From: JADGHX01 sp037200125
GTDB lineage: Bacteria; Pseudomonadota; Gammaproteobacteria; Steroidobacterales; Steroidobacteraceae
Assembly (NCBI GenBank): GCA_037200125.1
Contig: JBBCGS010000002.1
Location: forward strand, 372,001-436,000
DNA length: 64,000 nucleotides
Direction: 5' to 3'
Shown: positions 9,376 to 18,387 of the stretch, in pieces
Layout of the letters: each line of letters starts with the position of its first letter
How positions within the stretch are numbered: position 1 is the stretch's first letter
Notes under the pieces: model-generated
The model's input: the letters and a program-made list of their open reading frames with translations, nothing else
Databases searched by the model: none
What the model was told of the DNA's origin: nothing
Position numbers and translations under genes: made by a program

Positions 9376-9846
9376 TCAGCCTTTGGAAATCGTGAGCCTG
9401 CCGAAGGCAACGCCAAGGTCAAAGCCACGCCCCTTCCCGCTGACAGCGAGAGAAACCTCGCCCTTGGTCATAACCTGCGCCCCGGCGGACTGAACAGCAC
9501 CCGCATGGGCTTCAGCGGCGATGTAGGAACCGATCACTTCGGAAACGCCGGTGACGGCGGAAAACTCCCCGTGGCCGTCTTCGATCGAAGATTTACCAAC
9601 GGTAAGCCCGCCACCCTTGGCGGAAAGCTTCACCTTCAGCGACTGCCCGTTATCGCAGGTAATAGTGCCGGTACCACTCGCTGTTTTGTAGAAGGCCGAC
9701 CAGCCCTTCATCTGGAAAGACATCGTGCACTTCACATTAGCCGCGGCCTGCGCCGGCGTGGGCGCAACCAGGCTGCAGGCGCCAAGCAACGCGCTCGCCG
9801 TGAGAACGCCGCCGAGAATGAAATTGCGGAGGGAAACGTTATGCAC
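9376..9846 (-). CDS. small exported or lipoprotein of unknown function
   Basis: The chosen GTG start at 9846 has AAGGAG about 8 bases upstream and gives 156 residues. The N-terminus is a clear signal sequence (NFILGGVLTASALLGAC). It can be read as a lipobox (LLGA-C) or as a Sec signal cut after AQA a little later. The mature part is rich in G, S, A and K, has two further cysteines (VKCTM and ITCDN) that could form a disulfide, and ends with GFDLGVAFGRLTISKG. No motif identifies a family with confidence; a weak likeness to DUF992-type periplasmic proteins was considered. It lies 35 bases downstream of fdsD and may ride on that operon by read-through. Confidence 0.7.
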   Translation of the reverse strand: MHNVSLRNFILGGVLTASALLGACSLVAPTPAQAAANVKCTMSFQMKGWSAFYKTASGTGTITCDNGQSLKVKLSAKGGGLTVGKSSIEDGHGEFSAVTGVSEVIGSYIAAEAHAGAVQSAGAQVMTKGEVSLAVSGKGRGFDLGVAFGRLTISKG

Positions 9847-9881
9847 GAGAAACTCCTTGGGAGGCGCGCGTCGCGCGCCGT

Positions 9882-10115
9882 TCAAACTTTGCCGGCCGCC
9901 AGCATGGCCACGCCGCTCTTGGCGACCTCGTCGAGCCCTTCGCCCTCATTGTTCTTGAGGTACTCGATGAGCTGCTCACGCATGCGCGGCTCCCAGTAGC
10001 GACGCAGGTGTGTCGCGGTGAGCGTCGCGGCTTCTTCGGGGTGATCGTCGCCGGCTTCGCCGTCGAAGAACGCGCCAATCTGGTTGGCCATTTTGATGAG
10101 GGCGTCGATGTGCAT
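9882..10115 (-). CDS. fdsD: NAD-dependent formate dehydrogenase delta subunit
   Basis: This 77-residue protein begins MHIDALIKMANQIGAFF and contains the YWEPRMREQLIEYL segment typical of FdsD, the small subunit that helps assemble or stabilise molybdenum formate dehydrogenase. Its ATG lies one base after the fdhD stop codon (TAG-C-ATG), so the two are translationally coupled. It closes the operon fdsG-fdsB-fdsA-fdhD-fdsD, which is the usual fds order. It has no cofactor-binding motif of its own. Confidence 0.92.
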   Translation of the reverse strand: MHIDALIKMANQIGAFFDGEAGDDHPEEAATLTATHLRRYWEPRMREQLIEYLKNNEGEGLDEVAKSGVAMLAAGKV

Positions 10116-10116
10116 G

Positions 10117-10971
10117 CTAGGGAAGGCTTTCTGCCAGGCGATGAGGGTGAGCATAGACGACGTGCTGGTCGCGACGCGCGAAGCCGACGAGCGTGAGGCC
10201 CGTCTGTTCCGCCATGCGAATGGCCAGCGCCGTCGGCGCGGACACGGCGACCATGAAGGTGATGCCGGCGGCGGCGGCCTTCTGCACCATCTCGAAGCTC
10301 GCACGGCTCGTGATCAGCGCGTAACCCGCGGCGACATCGGTGCCGGAACGAACGAGCGCGCCGATTACCTTGTCGAGCGCGTTGTGGCGACCGACATCCT
10401 CGCGAACGAACCGGATGCCCTGGTCGATACCTTGGCCCGGCACCACCCAAGCGACGGCGTGGATGCTGCCCGTGCGCGCGTTGATCGGCTGCAGCGATTC
10501 GAGCTGGACGAGCGCGGCGTGAAGATCGGCTGATGTGACGGTCGGGCCGTTCGCCACCCGCACGGGCGGACGAATCGCCTCTTCCACCGTTTCGGCGCCA
10601 CAGAGCCCGCAGCCGGAACGGCCGGTGAGATTGCGGCGGCGACGGAGCAGCTCCGAAAAGCGCTCGCCCGCGATGCCGATGCGCACTTCGATGGACTCGG
10701 CCGCGCGCTCGACTTCGACGGACTGGATTTCGCTGGGACTCGCCACGAGCCCTTCGCTCACGGTGAACCCGACAGCGTAGTCCTCGAGATCGGCCGGGCT
10801 TGCGAGCATCACCACGTGAGGCACGCCGTGATAGACGAGCGCGACGGGGACTTCTTCGGTGACGAAATCGGTGGTGCGGGTAAGCTGGCCGTTCTTCCAG
10901 CGCTGCACAGACACTTCGGCGCTGGTAGGCGCCGAAGTGTGTTTCTCGAGAACCGGAGCGGGCTCACTCAT
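10117..10971 (-). CDS. fdhD: formate dehydrogenase accessory sulfurtransferase FdhD/FdsC
   Basis: FdhD/FdsC proteins bind the molybdenum cofactor and transfer sulfur from cysteine desulfurase so that formate dehydrogenase becomes active. This 284-residue copy has the cysteine loop SGCGLCGAE (C121 and C124), the FVREDVGRHNALDKVIG core and SRASFEMVQKAA. It lies between fdsA and fdsD, where fdsC is found in other fds operons. Its stop is one base before the fdsD start. The N-terminal 20 residues are variable and non-conserved. Confidence 0.95.
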   Translation of the reverse strand: MSEPAPVLEKHTSAPTSAEVSVQRWKNGQLTRTTDFVTEEVPVALVYHGVPHVVMLASPADLEDYAVGFTVSEGLVASPSEIQSVEVERAAESIEVRIGIAGERFSELLRRRRNLTGRSGCGLCGAETVEEAIRPPVRVANGPTVTSADLHAALVQLESLQPINARTGSIHAVAWVVPGQGIDQGIRFVREDVGRHNALDKVIGALVRSGTDVAAGYALITSRASFEMVQKAAAAGITFMVAVSAPTALAIRMAEQTGLTLVGFARRDQHVVYAHPHRLAESLP

Positions 10972-11044
10972 GACGCAGGTTCACGCTGGCACGCGAAGCT
11001 CACGGCGTGTGACGAAGGTGGAACAACGCACACCCGCACGCCAC

Positions 11045-13915
11045 CTAGACGTGAGCGGGTTCCTTCGCCGGCGACGTGCCGTGAATGACCTCGCCGGTGG
11101 ACGTGCGCTTGTCCCAGGCATCGCGCTGGTTGAGGCGCACGATCTGCACCGCCGTCACCTTGTACTCGGGGCAGTTGGTCGCCCAGTCCGAGTTGTCGGT
11201 GGTGACGATGTTCGCGCCCGTCTCCGGGAAGTGGAACGTCGTGTACACGACGCCCGGCACGATCTTCTCCGAAACCACGGCGCGCAGCACGATCTGGCCG
11301 GTGCGGCTTTCGATGCCGACCCAGTCGCCGTCCTCGATGCCGCGAACCTCCGCGTCGTGCGGGTGGATCTCGAGAATGTCCTCCGAGTGCCACTGGCTGT
11401 TGTCGGTGCGGCGGGTCTGCGCGCCCACGTTGTACTGCGTGAGGATGCGGCCCGTCGTGAGAATGAGCGGGAATTTGCGGGTCGTGAGCTCACTCGTCGG
11501 CACGTATTCGGTGACGAAGAACTTGCCCTTGCCGCGCACGAACTCGTTGATGTGCATCGTCGGCGTGCCTTCCGGCGCGGCGTCGTTGCAGGGCCACTGG
11601 ATGCTGCCGAGCCGGTCCAGCTTCTCGTACGACACGCCCGTGAACGTCGGCGTGAGGCGCGCGATCTCGTCCATGATCTCGGACGGGTGGCTGTACTGCA
11701 TGTTGTAGCCGAGCGCCTGCGCGAAGCGGCAAGTCACTTCCCAGTCCGCAAGCCCCGCCAGCGGCTCGATCACCTTGCGCACGCGGGAAATGCGGCGCTC
11801 GGCGTTCGTGAATGTGCCGTCCTTCTCGATGAAGGACGAACCCGGGAAGAACACATGCGCGTAATTCGCTGTCTCGTTCAGGAAGAGATCCTGCACCACC
11901 ACGCACTCCATCGCCTCCATCGCGGCGGTGACGTGATGCGTGTTCGGGTCGGACTGCACGAAGTCCTCGCCCTGGATGTACATGGCCTTGTAGCTGCCAT
12001 CGAGCGCGGCCTCGAACATGTTCGTGATGCGCAGGCCCGGCTCCGGATGGATCGTGACGCCCCACTCCTTGCCGAACAGCTCGCGGGTCACGGCATCCGA
12101 AATGTGGCGGTAACCGGGAAGCTCATGCGGGAACGAGCCCATGTCGCACGAGCCCTGCACGTTGTTCTGGCCGCGCAGCGGGTTGATGCCCACGCCTTCG
12201 CGACCCACGTTGCCCGTGGCCATCGCGAGGTTCGCGATGCCCATGACCATCGTCGTGCCCTGGCTGTGCTCGGTGACGCCGAGGCCGTAATAAATGGCGC
12301 CGTTCGGCACGCTCGCGTAAAGCCGCGCCGCCGCGCGCACCTTGTCCGCCGGCACGCCGGTGAGCGTTTCCACCGCTTCGGGCGAGTTGCGCTCCTGCGC
12401 AACGAACGTCTTCCACTTCCTGTACGAATCGAGATCGCAACGCTCGGTGATGTACTGCTCTTTCGTCAGCCCTTCGGTGACGATGACGTGCGCGAGCGCG
12501 TTGATCATCGCGACATTCGTGCTCGGGCGCAGCGCGAGGTGATAGTCCGCCTTGATGTGCGGGCTCTGCGTGATGCCCGTGCGGCGCGGATCGACGACCA
12601 CGAGCTTCGCGCCCTCGCGCAGGCGGCGCTTCATCTGCGAGCCGAACACCGGGTGGCCGTCCGTCGGGTTCGCGCCGATGACGATGATGCAGTCCGCCTT
12701 CATGACGGAGTCGAACTCCTGCGTACCGGCCGACTCACCGATGGTCTGCTTCAGGCCGTAACCGGTCGGCGAGTGACACACGCGCGCGCAGGTGTCGACG
12801 TTGTTCGTGCCGAGCGCGGCGCGAATCAGTTTCTGAACGAGATACGACTCTTCGTTCGTGCAGCGGGACGACGTGATGCCGCCCACCGAGAGCTTGCCGT
12901 ACTTCGCCTGGATGCGGCGGAACTCGCTGGCGGCGTAAGTGAACGCCTCGTCCCAGCTCGCTTCCTGCCAGGGCTCATGGATCGATTTGCGGATCAGCGG
13001 CGTCGTGACGCGATCCTTGTGAATGGTGTAGCCGTAGGCGAAACGGCCCTTCACACAGGCGTGACCATGGTTCGCATCGCCGTCGCGGTTGGGGGCCATG
13101 CGCACGATCTGCGTCTCGCCCTCGACTACCTTCGACTCCGCGCGGAACGTGCAGCCGACGCCGCAGTACGCGCAGGTAGTGGTGGTGGCCTTCTCGGCCT
13201 TGCCCATCGCGACGATCGACTTCTCGATCAGCGCGCCGGTCGGGCAGGACTCCACGCACGCGCCGCAGGACACGCACTCGGACTCCATGAACGATTCGCT
13301 CTGGCTCGCGGAAACCTTCGAATCGAAGCCGCGGCCCTGGATCGTCAGCGCGAAAGTGCCCTGTACCTCGTCGCACGCGCGCACGCAGCGCGAACAGACG
13401 ATGCACAGCTCGGGGTTGAAGCCGAAGTAAGGATTGCTGACGTCGTGCACGGCCTCGGCCGGCGTCTCCGGCCAATGGGTCTGGCCCTTGGCGTAGGAGC
13501 TCTCGGTGATGCCCACTTCGGCCGCCATGTCCTGCAGTTCGCAGTGCTGGTCGGCGGGGCAGGTGTCGCACTCGAGCGGGTGATCCGAAACGTAGAGATC
13601 GATGACGCCGCGGCGAAGCTGCATGAGCTTCTCCGACTGCGTCTTGATCTTCATGCCCGGCGCCACCGTGGTGGTGCACGAGGCGGGGTAACCCCTGCGG
13701 CCCTCGATCTCGACCAGGCAGAGACGGCAGGAGCCGAAGGCCTTCAGCGTGTCCGTTGCGCACAGCTTCGGCACTTTGACTTCGGCGATCGCGGCGGCGC
13801 GCATGACCGACGTGCCCTCGGGCACAGTGACCTGGACACCGTCGATCTCGAGCGTCACCTGCTTGGTGTCGGTGCTCGCGGGCGTCCCAAAGTCCTCGTA
13901 GTCGATGGCAAACAT
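11045..13915 (-). CDS. fdsA: NAD-dependent formate dehydrogenase alpha (molybdenum) subunit
   Basis: This 956-residue catalytic subunit oxidises formate to CO2. In order it has an N-terminal [2Fe-2S] ferredoxin domain (C52, C63, C66, C80), the histidine-ligated cluster motif H112-C116-C119-C125, and two ferredoxin-type [4Fe-4S] sites (C171/174/177/181 and C214/217/220/224). The bis-MGD domain follows, with its own [4Fe-4S] cysteines (C248, C251, C255, C287). The molybdenum ligand is C380 in ARVCHSPTGYG, followed by the conserved histidine, so this is a cysteine and not a selenocysteine enzyme. Length and layout match soluble FdsA of Cupriavidus and Rhodobacter. It passes electrons to FdsB and NAD+. 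Confidence 0.97.
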   Translation of the reverse strand: MFAIDYEDFGTPASTDTKQVTLEIDGVQVTVPEGTSVMRAAAIAEVKVPKLCATDTLKAFGSCRLCLVEIEGRRGYPASCTTTVAPGMKIKTQSEKLMQLRRGVIDLYVSDHPLECDTCPADQHCELQDMAAEVGITESSYAKGQTHWPETPAEAVHDVSNPYFGFNPELCIVCSRCVRACDEVQGTFALTIQGRGFDSKVSASQSESFMESECVSCGACVESCPTGALIEKSIVAMGKAEKATTTTCAYCGVGCTFRAESKVVEGETQIVRMAPNRDGDANHGHACVKGRFAYGYTIHKDRVTTPLIRKSIHEPWQEASWDEAFTYAASEFRRIQAKYGKLSVGGITSSRCTNEESYLVQKLIRAALGTNNVDTCARVCHSPTGYGLKQTIGESAGTQEFDSVMKADCIIVIGANPTDGHPVFGSQMKRRLREGAKLVVVDPRRTGITQSPHIKADYHLALRPSTNVAMINALAHVIVTEGLTKEQYITERCDLDSYRKWKTFVAQERNSPEAVETLTGVPADKVRAAARLYASVPNGAIYYGLGVTEHSQGTTMVMGIANLAMATGNVGREGVGINPLRGQNNVQGSCDMGSFPHELPGYRHISDAVTRELFGKEWGVTIHPEPGLRITNMFEAALDGSYKAMYIQGEDFVQSDPNTHHVTAAMEAMECVVVQDLFLNETANYAHVFFPGSSFIEKDGTFTNAERRISRVRKVIEPLAGLADWEVTCRFAQALGYNMQYSHPSEIMDEIARLTPTFTGVSYEKLDRLGSIQWPCNDAAPEGTPTMHINEFVRGKGKFFVTEYVPTSELTTRKFPLILTTGRILTQYNVGAQTRRTDNSQWHSEDILEIHPHDAEVRGIEDGDWVGIESRTGQIVLRAVVSEKIVPGVVYTTFHFPETGANIVTTDNSDWATNCPEYKVTAVQIVRLNQRDAWDKRTSTGEVIHGTSPAKEPAHV

Positions 13916-13962
13916 GAGCCTTCTCCAGGTCGCTAGCGTCCGTGCTGGCTACATCAAAAACT

Positions 13963-15510
13963 TTAGTGACGGGCGCGCCCGCGGAAATCTTCGCCGAAGT
14001 GCTTCAGGGCGCTCGTGACCGGGAAGGGGGTCATGCCCCCGAGGCCACACAGCGAGCCCTGCAGCATCGTCTCACAGAGGTCTTCCAGGAGTTTCAAATT
14101 ATGCTCCGAGTCCACCCCGGCCAATATGCGGTCCATCACCTCTACGCCACGCGTCGAGCCGATCCGGCAGGGGGTGCACTTCCCGCAGGACTCGACCGCA
14201 CAGAACTCCAGGGCGTAGCGGGCCATTTTGGCCATGTCGACGGTGTCGTCGAAGGCGACGATGCCCCCGTGACCCAATAACGCTCCAATGGCGGACAGTT
14301 CCTCGTATCCCGCAACCACTTCGAACTGGCTCGCCGGGATGAAGGCGCCGAGGGGCCCACCGACCTGCACCGTCCGGATTGGCCGCCCAGTGGCGGAGCC
14401 GCCGCCGTAGTCGTACAGCAGCTCCTTCAAGGTAAGGCCAAACGCCCGCTCCACCAGCCCACCCTGTTTCAGGTTGCCGGCCAGCTGGAACGGGAGCGTG
14501 CCGCGCGACTTGCCGACGCCGAAGTCCCGGTAAAAGGCGGCGCCCTTCGCGAGGATGCACGGCACGCTGGAATGCGTAATGACGTTGTTGACGACGGTGG
14601 GCTGCCCGAACAGGCCCTTGATGGCCGGCAACGGCGGGCGAACGCGGACCTCGCCGCGCTTGCCTTCGAGGCTTTCCAGCATCGAGGTCTCTTCGCCGCA
14701 CACGTAGGCGCCGGCGCCGAGTCGCACTTCGAGATCGAACTTGCGGCCGCTGCCCATCACGTCCGCGCCCAGGTAACGGGCCTGATAGGCGGCCGCGATG
14801 GCTTCCTTCAGCACCTGGTAGGCGTGCGGGTACTCGCAGCGCAGGTAGATGTAGCCCTGATTCGCGCCGACGGCGAGGCCCGCGATCGTCATGCCCTCGA
14901 TGAGGGTGAGCGGGTCACCTTCCATCAGCATGCGGTCGGCAAAGGTGCCGGAGTCGCCCTCGTCCGCGTTGCAGGTGACGTATTTCTGCGCCACGTTCTG
15001 GTCCAGCACCGTCTTCCACTTGATGCCGGTGGGGAAGGCGGCGCCACCGCGGCCCCGCAGCCCCGAGTCGAGCACGGCCTGGACGATATCCGCCTGCTTC
15101 ATGGCAAGCGCGACGCGCAGGCCCTGGTAACCGCCGTTGGCGACGTAGTCCTGCACGCTCACCGGGTCGACGATGCCGACGCGCTGGAACGTGAGGCGCT
15201 GCTGGGACTTGAGGAACGGGATTTCGTCGGTAACGCCGTGGGCCAGCGCGTGTTTGCCACCGGTGTGGAAGCCCGCGTCGAAGAGGCCCGCGACGTCCTT
15301 CACCGTGACAGGGCCGTAGCCCACCCGGCCGCCCGGGGTCACGACTTCGACGAACGGCTCCAGCCAGTACATGCCGCGCGAGCCGTTGCGGATGACGCGC
15401 ACGTCGATGTTCCGCTTCTTCGCTTCGGCGCCGATGGCATACGCCACCTGTTCCGCGCCGAGGGACAGCGCGCCGGAATCGCGGGGAACGTAGAGATCGA
15501 TGGTGCTCAT
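13963..15510 (-). CDS. fdsB: NAD-dependent formate dehydrogenase beta (flavin/NADH) subunit
   Basis: FdsB is the NuoF-like diaphorase subunit that binds FMN, NAD and a [4Fe-4S] cluster. Visible motifs are the FMN/NAD loop GLRGRGGAAFPTGIKW, GAGAYVCGEETSMLESLEG, and the cluster motif ESCGKCTPCRIGS near the C-terminus. I chose the ATG at 15510 (MSTIDLY), giving 515 residues. It overlaps the fdsG stop in an ATGA junction, which implies coupling. An in-frame start five codons earlier is less likely. The N-terminal ~100 residues are a thioredoxin-like extension, as in other FdsB proteins. Confidence 0.96.
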   Translation of the reverse strand: MSTIDLYVPRDSGALSLGAEQVAYAIGAEAKKRNIDVRVIRNGSRGMYWLEPFVEVVTPGGRVGYGPVTVKDVAGLFDAGFHTGGKHALAHGVTDEIPFLKSQQRLTFQRVGIVDPVSVQDYVANGGYQGLRVALAMKQADIVQAVLDSGLRGRGGAAFPTGIKWKTVLDQNVAQKYVTCNADEGDSGTFADRMLMEGDPLTLIEGMTIAGLAVGANQGYIYLRCEYPHAYQVLKEAIAAAYQARYLGADVMGSGRKFDLEVRLGAGAYVCGEETSMLESLEGKRGEVRVRPPLPAIKGLFGQPTVVNNVITHSSVPCILAKGAAFYRDFGVGKSRGTLPFQLAGNLKQGGLVERAFGLTLKELLYDYGGGSATGRPIRTVQVGGPLGAFIPASQFEVVAGYEELSAIGALLGHGGIVAFDDTVDMAKMARYALEFCAVESCGKCTPCRIGSTRGVEVMDRILAGVDSEHNLKLLEDLCETMLQGSLCGLGGMTPFPVTSALKHFGEDFRGRARH

Positions 15511-15986
15511 TCGCCGCGCTTCCACTGGACCAGCAATTCGTCGAAACGCTCAGGGGTGACGCGCCCGAAAATATCCTCGTTGCGCATCACCGCCGGTGAG
15601 CACGCGCAATTGCCGAGGCAATACACAGGTTCGAGGGTGAATTTGCCGTCGGGCGTGGTCTCGTGAAAGTCGATGCCGAGCGTCTTTTTCACGTGCTCGG
15701 TCAGGCCTTCGGTGCCCATGGACTGGCAGGCCTCAGCCTGGCAGACGCGGATGGTCTGCTGACCGGGCGCCGAATGCCGGAAGTAGTGATAGAAGGTGAC
15801 GACCCCGTGCACTTCGGCGCGGGACAGGTTCAGTTCCTCAGCCAGGACGGGAACCGCGCCGGGCGGGATGAACCCGAGCTCGGCCTGGACGCCATGGAGG
15901 ATTTCAATGAGGGCGCCGGGGCGCGTGCGGTTGGCCGCAACGACGCGCAGGACGGCTTCGCGCTGAGCTGGTGCAAGGTTTTGCAT
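15507..15986 (-). CDS. fdsG: NAD-dependent formate dehydrogenase gamma subunit
   Basis: This 159-residue NuoE-like protein carries a thioredoxin-fold [2Fe-2S] cluster with ligands C82 and C87 (VCQAEACQSMG) and C123 and C127 (YCLGNCACSP). It is the first gene of the fds operon and ends in an ATGA overlap with fdsB. The 380-base region upstream separates it from the divergent LysR gene, which probably regulates it. Confidence 0.95.
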   Translation of the reverse strand: MQNLAPAQREAVLRVVAANRTRPGALIEILHGVQAELGFIPPGAVPVLAEELNLSRAEVHGVVTFYHYFRHSAPGQQTIRVCQAEACQSMGTEGLTEHVKKTLGIDFHETTPDGKFTLEPVYCLGNCACSPAVMRNEDIFGRVTPERFDELLVQWKRGE

Positions 15987-16366
15987 TTTGGGCGTTGGAC
16001 GTTAGAGGGGCGCCAGCCAGCGCGCAATCAGTTTTCCGGATCGGAGCTATTCGCGGCGAATATAGTCGGAAGCTCCTGTAGGCACACGAAAAACCAGCCG
16101 CCCCGTGACGTAACCCGTAACGCGGAAGGCGAACCCGCCACCGGCCGGTCACCGGCGACGATTGGCCGCCCCATTGCCCCATTACCGGGCGCACGGGAAA
16201 CGCCGGCCCGAGCGTAGCTACGTGCGGCGTCAGAGGGTAAAAACCGCGCATTTTGCCGCCGGAAACGAACCCGAGGTCCGAAAAAAGCGGCGCCTGGGGG
16301 ACTTTTACCCAATAGACACGTCGTCGTTGCAGGGCTGACACAACATCGCCAGTATTCGCAGCCCCC
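15987..16366. other. divergent control region between fds operon and LysR gene
   Basis: No gene is seen in this gap. It contains repeat copy D at 16206-16313. About 220 bases adjoining fdsG and about 50 bases adjoining the LysR start remain for promoters and a LysR binding site. I could not pick out a convincing T-N11-A operator among several candidates. Confidence 0.5.
16206..16313 (-). repeat. two-hairpin intergenic repeat, copy D
   Basis: On the minus strand it reads ATTGGGTAAAAGTCCCC, then GGCGCCGCTTTTTTCGGACC, then the second module CCGGCGGCAAAATGCGCGG with TTTTTACCCTC, and finally the palindrome ACGTAGCTACG and CTCGGGC. The order and spacing match copies B and C. Both hairpin arms carry several mismatches, so this copy is the most decayed full-length one. 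Confidence 0.75.
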
Positions 16367-17290
16367 ATGCAGCTCAACCGCTTCGACCTCAACCTGCTGA
16401 TCGCCCTGGACGCGCTTCTCCACGAGAAGAACGTGACCCGGGCCGCCGAGCGGGTGTTCGTGTCGCAGCCGGCGATGAGCGCGGCGCTCCAGAAGCTGCG
16501 CGATTATTTCAACGATCAGCTGCTGGTCCGCGTCGGCCGCGACATGGAGCTCACCCCGCGCGGCCTGTCGCTCGTCGAGCCAGTGCGCGAGGCGCTGCTG
16601 CGTATTCAGATCACGCTCGGCACGCAACCCACGTTCGACCCGGCGAAGGTGAAGCGCAGCTTCACGATCATCTGTTCCGCCGATGCGCACCTGCGCGTGA
16701 TGCCGAAGGCTTTGCGACGCGCGCTTCGCGAGGCGCCGAACATCCAGTGCCACATCGAGCAGTTCTCGGAGACGACGCTCTCCCGTCTCGAATACGGTGA
16801 CGCCGACCTGTACATCGGCATGAACCTGCTGCAGGTGTTCGGCGAGAAGCAGTTCCCGGATTGGCTGCGCGTCATCGACATCCGCTCCGTGCAGTGGGCC
16901 TGCGTATGCGCCGCGGACCACCCGACCCTCACCGATGAGCTGACGGAGGAGCAGTACAAGGCGCTGCCGCATCTCATCGGCTGGCCCAACAGCCACAACG
17001 TGCCGCTCGAGGAATACATTCGCCGCCAGCTCGGCGTCGAGATCAACGTGCGCGCGACGGTGCAGAGTCTCGTCGAGATTCCGTATCTGCTGCAGGGAAC
17101 GGATTTGATCGCCACGTTGCCCGAACGGCTGGTGACGGCTATGAATCAGACGGTGCCGGTGAAAATTTTCCCGCTGCCGATGCGGGTCACGGAAACGCGC
17201 GAAGTGCTGGTGTGGCACAAGAGAAATGAGCCCGACCCGGGCCACGCGTGGATGAGGGATATCTTGGTAGAGGTGGCGCGCGAACCGTAG
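16367..17290 (+). CDS. LysR-family transcriptional regulator, probable regulator of the fds operon
   Basis: This 307-residue protein has the LysR helix-turn-helix at residues 18-37 (VTRAAERVFVSQPAMSAALQ) and an N-terminus of the NodD/LinR type (NRFDLNLLIALDALL). The rest is a periplasmic-binding-protein-like effector domain. The gene is divergent from fdsG, which is where FdsR regulators of formate dehydrogenase operons are found. The effector, perhaps formate, is an inference from position only. The start ATG follows a gap that also holds repeat copy D. Confidence 0.85.
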   Translation: MQLNRFDLNLLIALDALLHEKNVTRAAERVFVSQPAMSAALQKLRDYFNDQLLVRVGRDMELTPRGLSLVEPVREALLRIQITLGTQPTFDPAKVKRSFTIICSADAHLRVMPKALRRALREAPNIQCHIEQFSETTLSRLEYGDADLYIGMNLLQVFGEKQFPDWLRVIDIRSVQWACVCAADHPTLTDELTEEQYKALPHLIGWPNSHNVPLEEYIRRQLGVEINVRATVQSLVEIPYLLQGTDLIATLPERLVTAMNQTVPVKIFPLPMRVTETREVLVWHKRNEPDPGHAWMRDILVEVAREP

Positions 17291-17504
17291 CCCTCGCTAA
17301 CGCAGCGGTGCGTCAGCTCAGTCCAAACCACGACCCGGCGCCACCTGGACCCCCTGTTTGACGGACCTCGCTCGCGCTACCCCCCTCAATCCCCTGGGTA
17401 GCCCCCGCGTCAGTCCGCTCTTTTCTCCGCTCCCCCCCCGTAACCTTCAGAATCGCTAGCGTGCTATCGGTATCGGATGCATCGCTACCAACTCGCGTAA
17501 CAGT

Positions 17505-18371
17505 CTATCCGAGTATACGAGCATGATGACGCAAATGGTCATCGATGAAGCTGGAGATGAAGTAGTAGCCGTGATCGTAGCCCGGCTGCCGACGCACGGT
17601 GAGCGCCTGCCCGGTGTCACGGCAAGCATCTTCGAATCGGTGCGGGTGTAATTGATTCTCCAAGAATTGATCGGCAAGCCCCTGATCGATCAGGATCGTC
17701 GGGCGCGCGGAGGCATCGCCGAGCGCCTTCATCAGTTCGGTAGCATCGTATTGATCCCACGTGGAGCGGTCGGGCCCGAGGTAATTCGTGAAGGCCTTCA
17801 GCCCCCACGGCACTTCCTTCGGCGCGGCGATCGGCGCGAACGCGCTGATCGATCGGTACCGGTTTCCGGGATTTTTCAGTCCGATGGTGAGCGCGCCATG
17901 CCCGCCCATCGAATGCCCGAAGATCCCCTGCCGCTTCGGATCCGCCGCGAAATGCGCTTCGATCAGCGCCGGCAGCTCGGAAGTGACGTAGGAATACATT
18001 CTGTAGTGCTTCGACCACGGCTCCTGGGTGGCGTCGACGTAGAAGCCTGCGCCGACTCCGAAATCCCAGGACTCACTGTCACCGGGTAGCGGCACACCAC
18101 GCGGCGAGGTATCCGGAGCCACGAGCATGAGGCCGAGCTCAGCGGCACGCCGCTGAGCCCCAGCCTTGATCATGAACGTCTCTTCGGTGCACGTGAGGCC
18201 GGCGAGGTAGTACAGCACCGGCACTTTCCCGCGTTCCGCCTGCGGCGGAACGAACACCGAGAACTTCATAGTGCAAGCCGTCGTGGCCGACTGGTGCTTG
18301 TAGAAACCTACCGTGCCGCCAAAACAGCGGTGCCTGGAAACCGTCTCGAACGGGACGTTCACTATCGTCAT
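17505..18371 (-). CDS. fghA: S-formylglutathione hydrolase
   Basis: This esterase-D-type serine hydrolase of 288 residues cleaves S-formylglutathione to glutathione and formate, the last step of glutathione-dependent formaldehyde removal. The nucleophile elbow is GHSMGGHGA. The LYYLAGLTCTEE oxyanion region and the C-terminal QPGYDHGYYFISSFIDDHL histidine region are family signatures. It begins 16 bases after the gfa stop and is part of adhC-gfa-fghA. The formate it makes is the substrate of the neighbouring fds operon. The 214 bases beyond it toward the LysR gene hold only an imperfect inverted repeat near 17375-17400. Confidence 0.95.
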   Translation of the reverse strand: MTIVNVPFETVSRHRCFGGTVGFYKHQSATTACTMKFSVFVPPQAERGKVPVLYYLAGLTCTEETFMIKAGAQRRAAELGLMLVAPDTSPRGVPLPGDSESWDFGVGAGFYVDATQEPWSKHYRMYSYVTSELPALIEAHFAADPKRQGIFGHSMGGHGALTIGLKNPGNRYRSISAFAPIAAPKEVPWGLKAFTNYLGPDRSTWDQYDATELMKALGDASARPTILIDQGLADQFLENQLHPHRFEDACRDTGQALTVRRQPGYDHGYYFISSFIDDHLRHHARILG

Positions 18372-18387
18372 GCCTTGGCCGTCGTCG

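Noticed and set aside
9144..9428. 94-residue minus-strand frame with PQSPGSEE repeats
   Set aside because: It is produced by reading through the tandem DNA repeats and overlaps the end of the exported-protein gene; no ribosome site.
10859..13936. 1025-codon open frame on the plus strand
   Set aside because: It lies entirely opposite fdsA and fdhD; the translation is Arg/His/Val-rich with no domain, as expected from the complement of a high-GC gene.
17375..17400. inverted repeat GCTACCC / GGGTAGC as fghA terminator
   Set aside because: The loop is long, there is no T-run, and it lies about 100 bases past the gene end; too weak to call.
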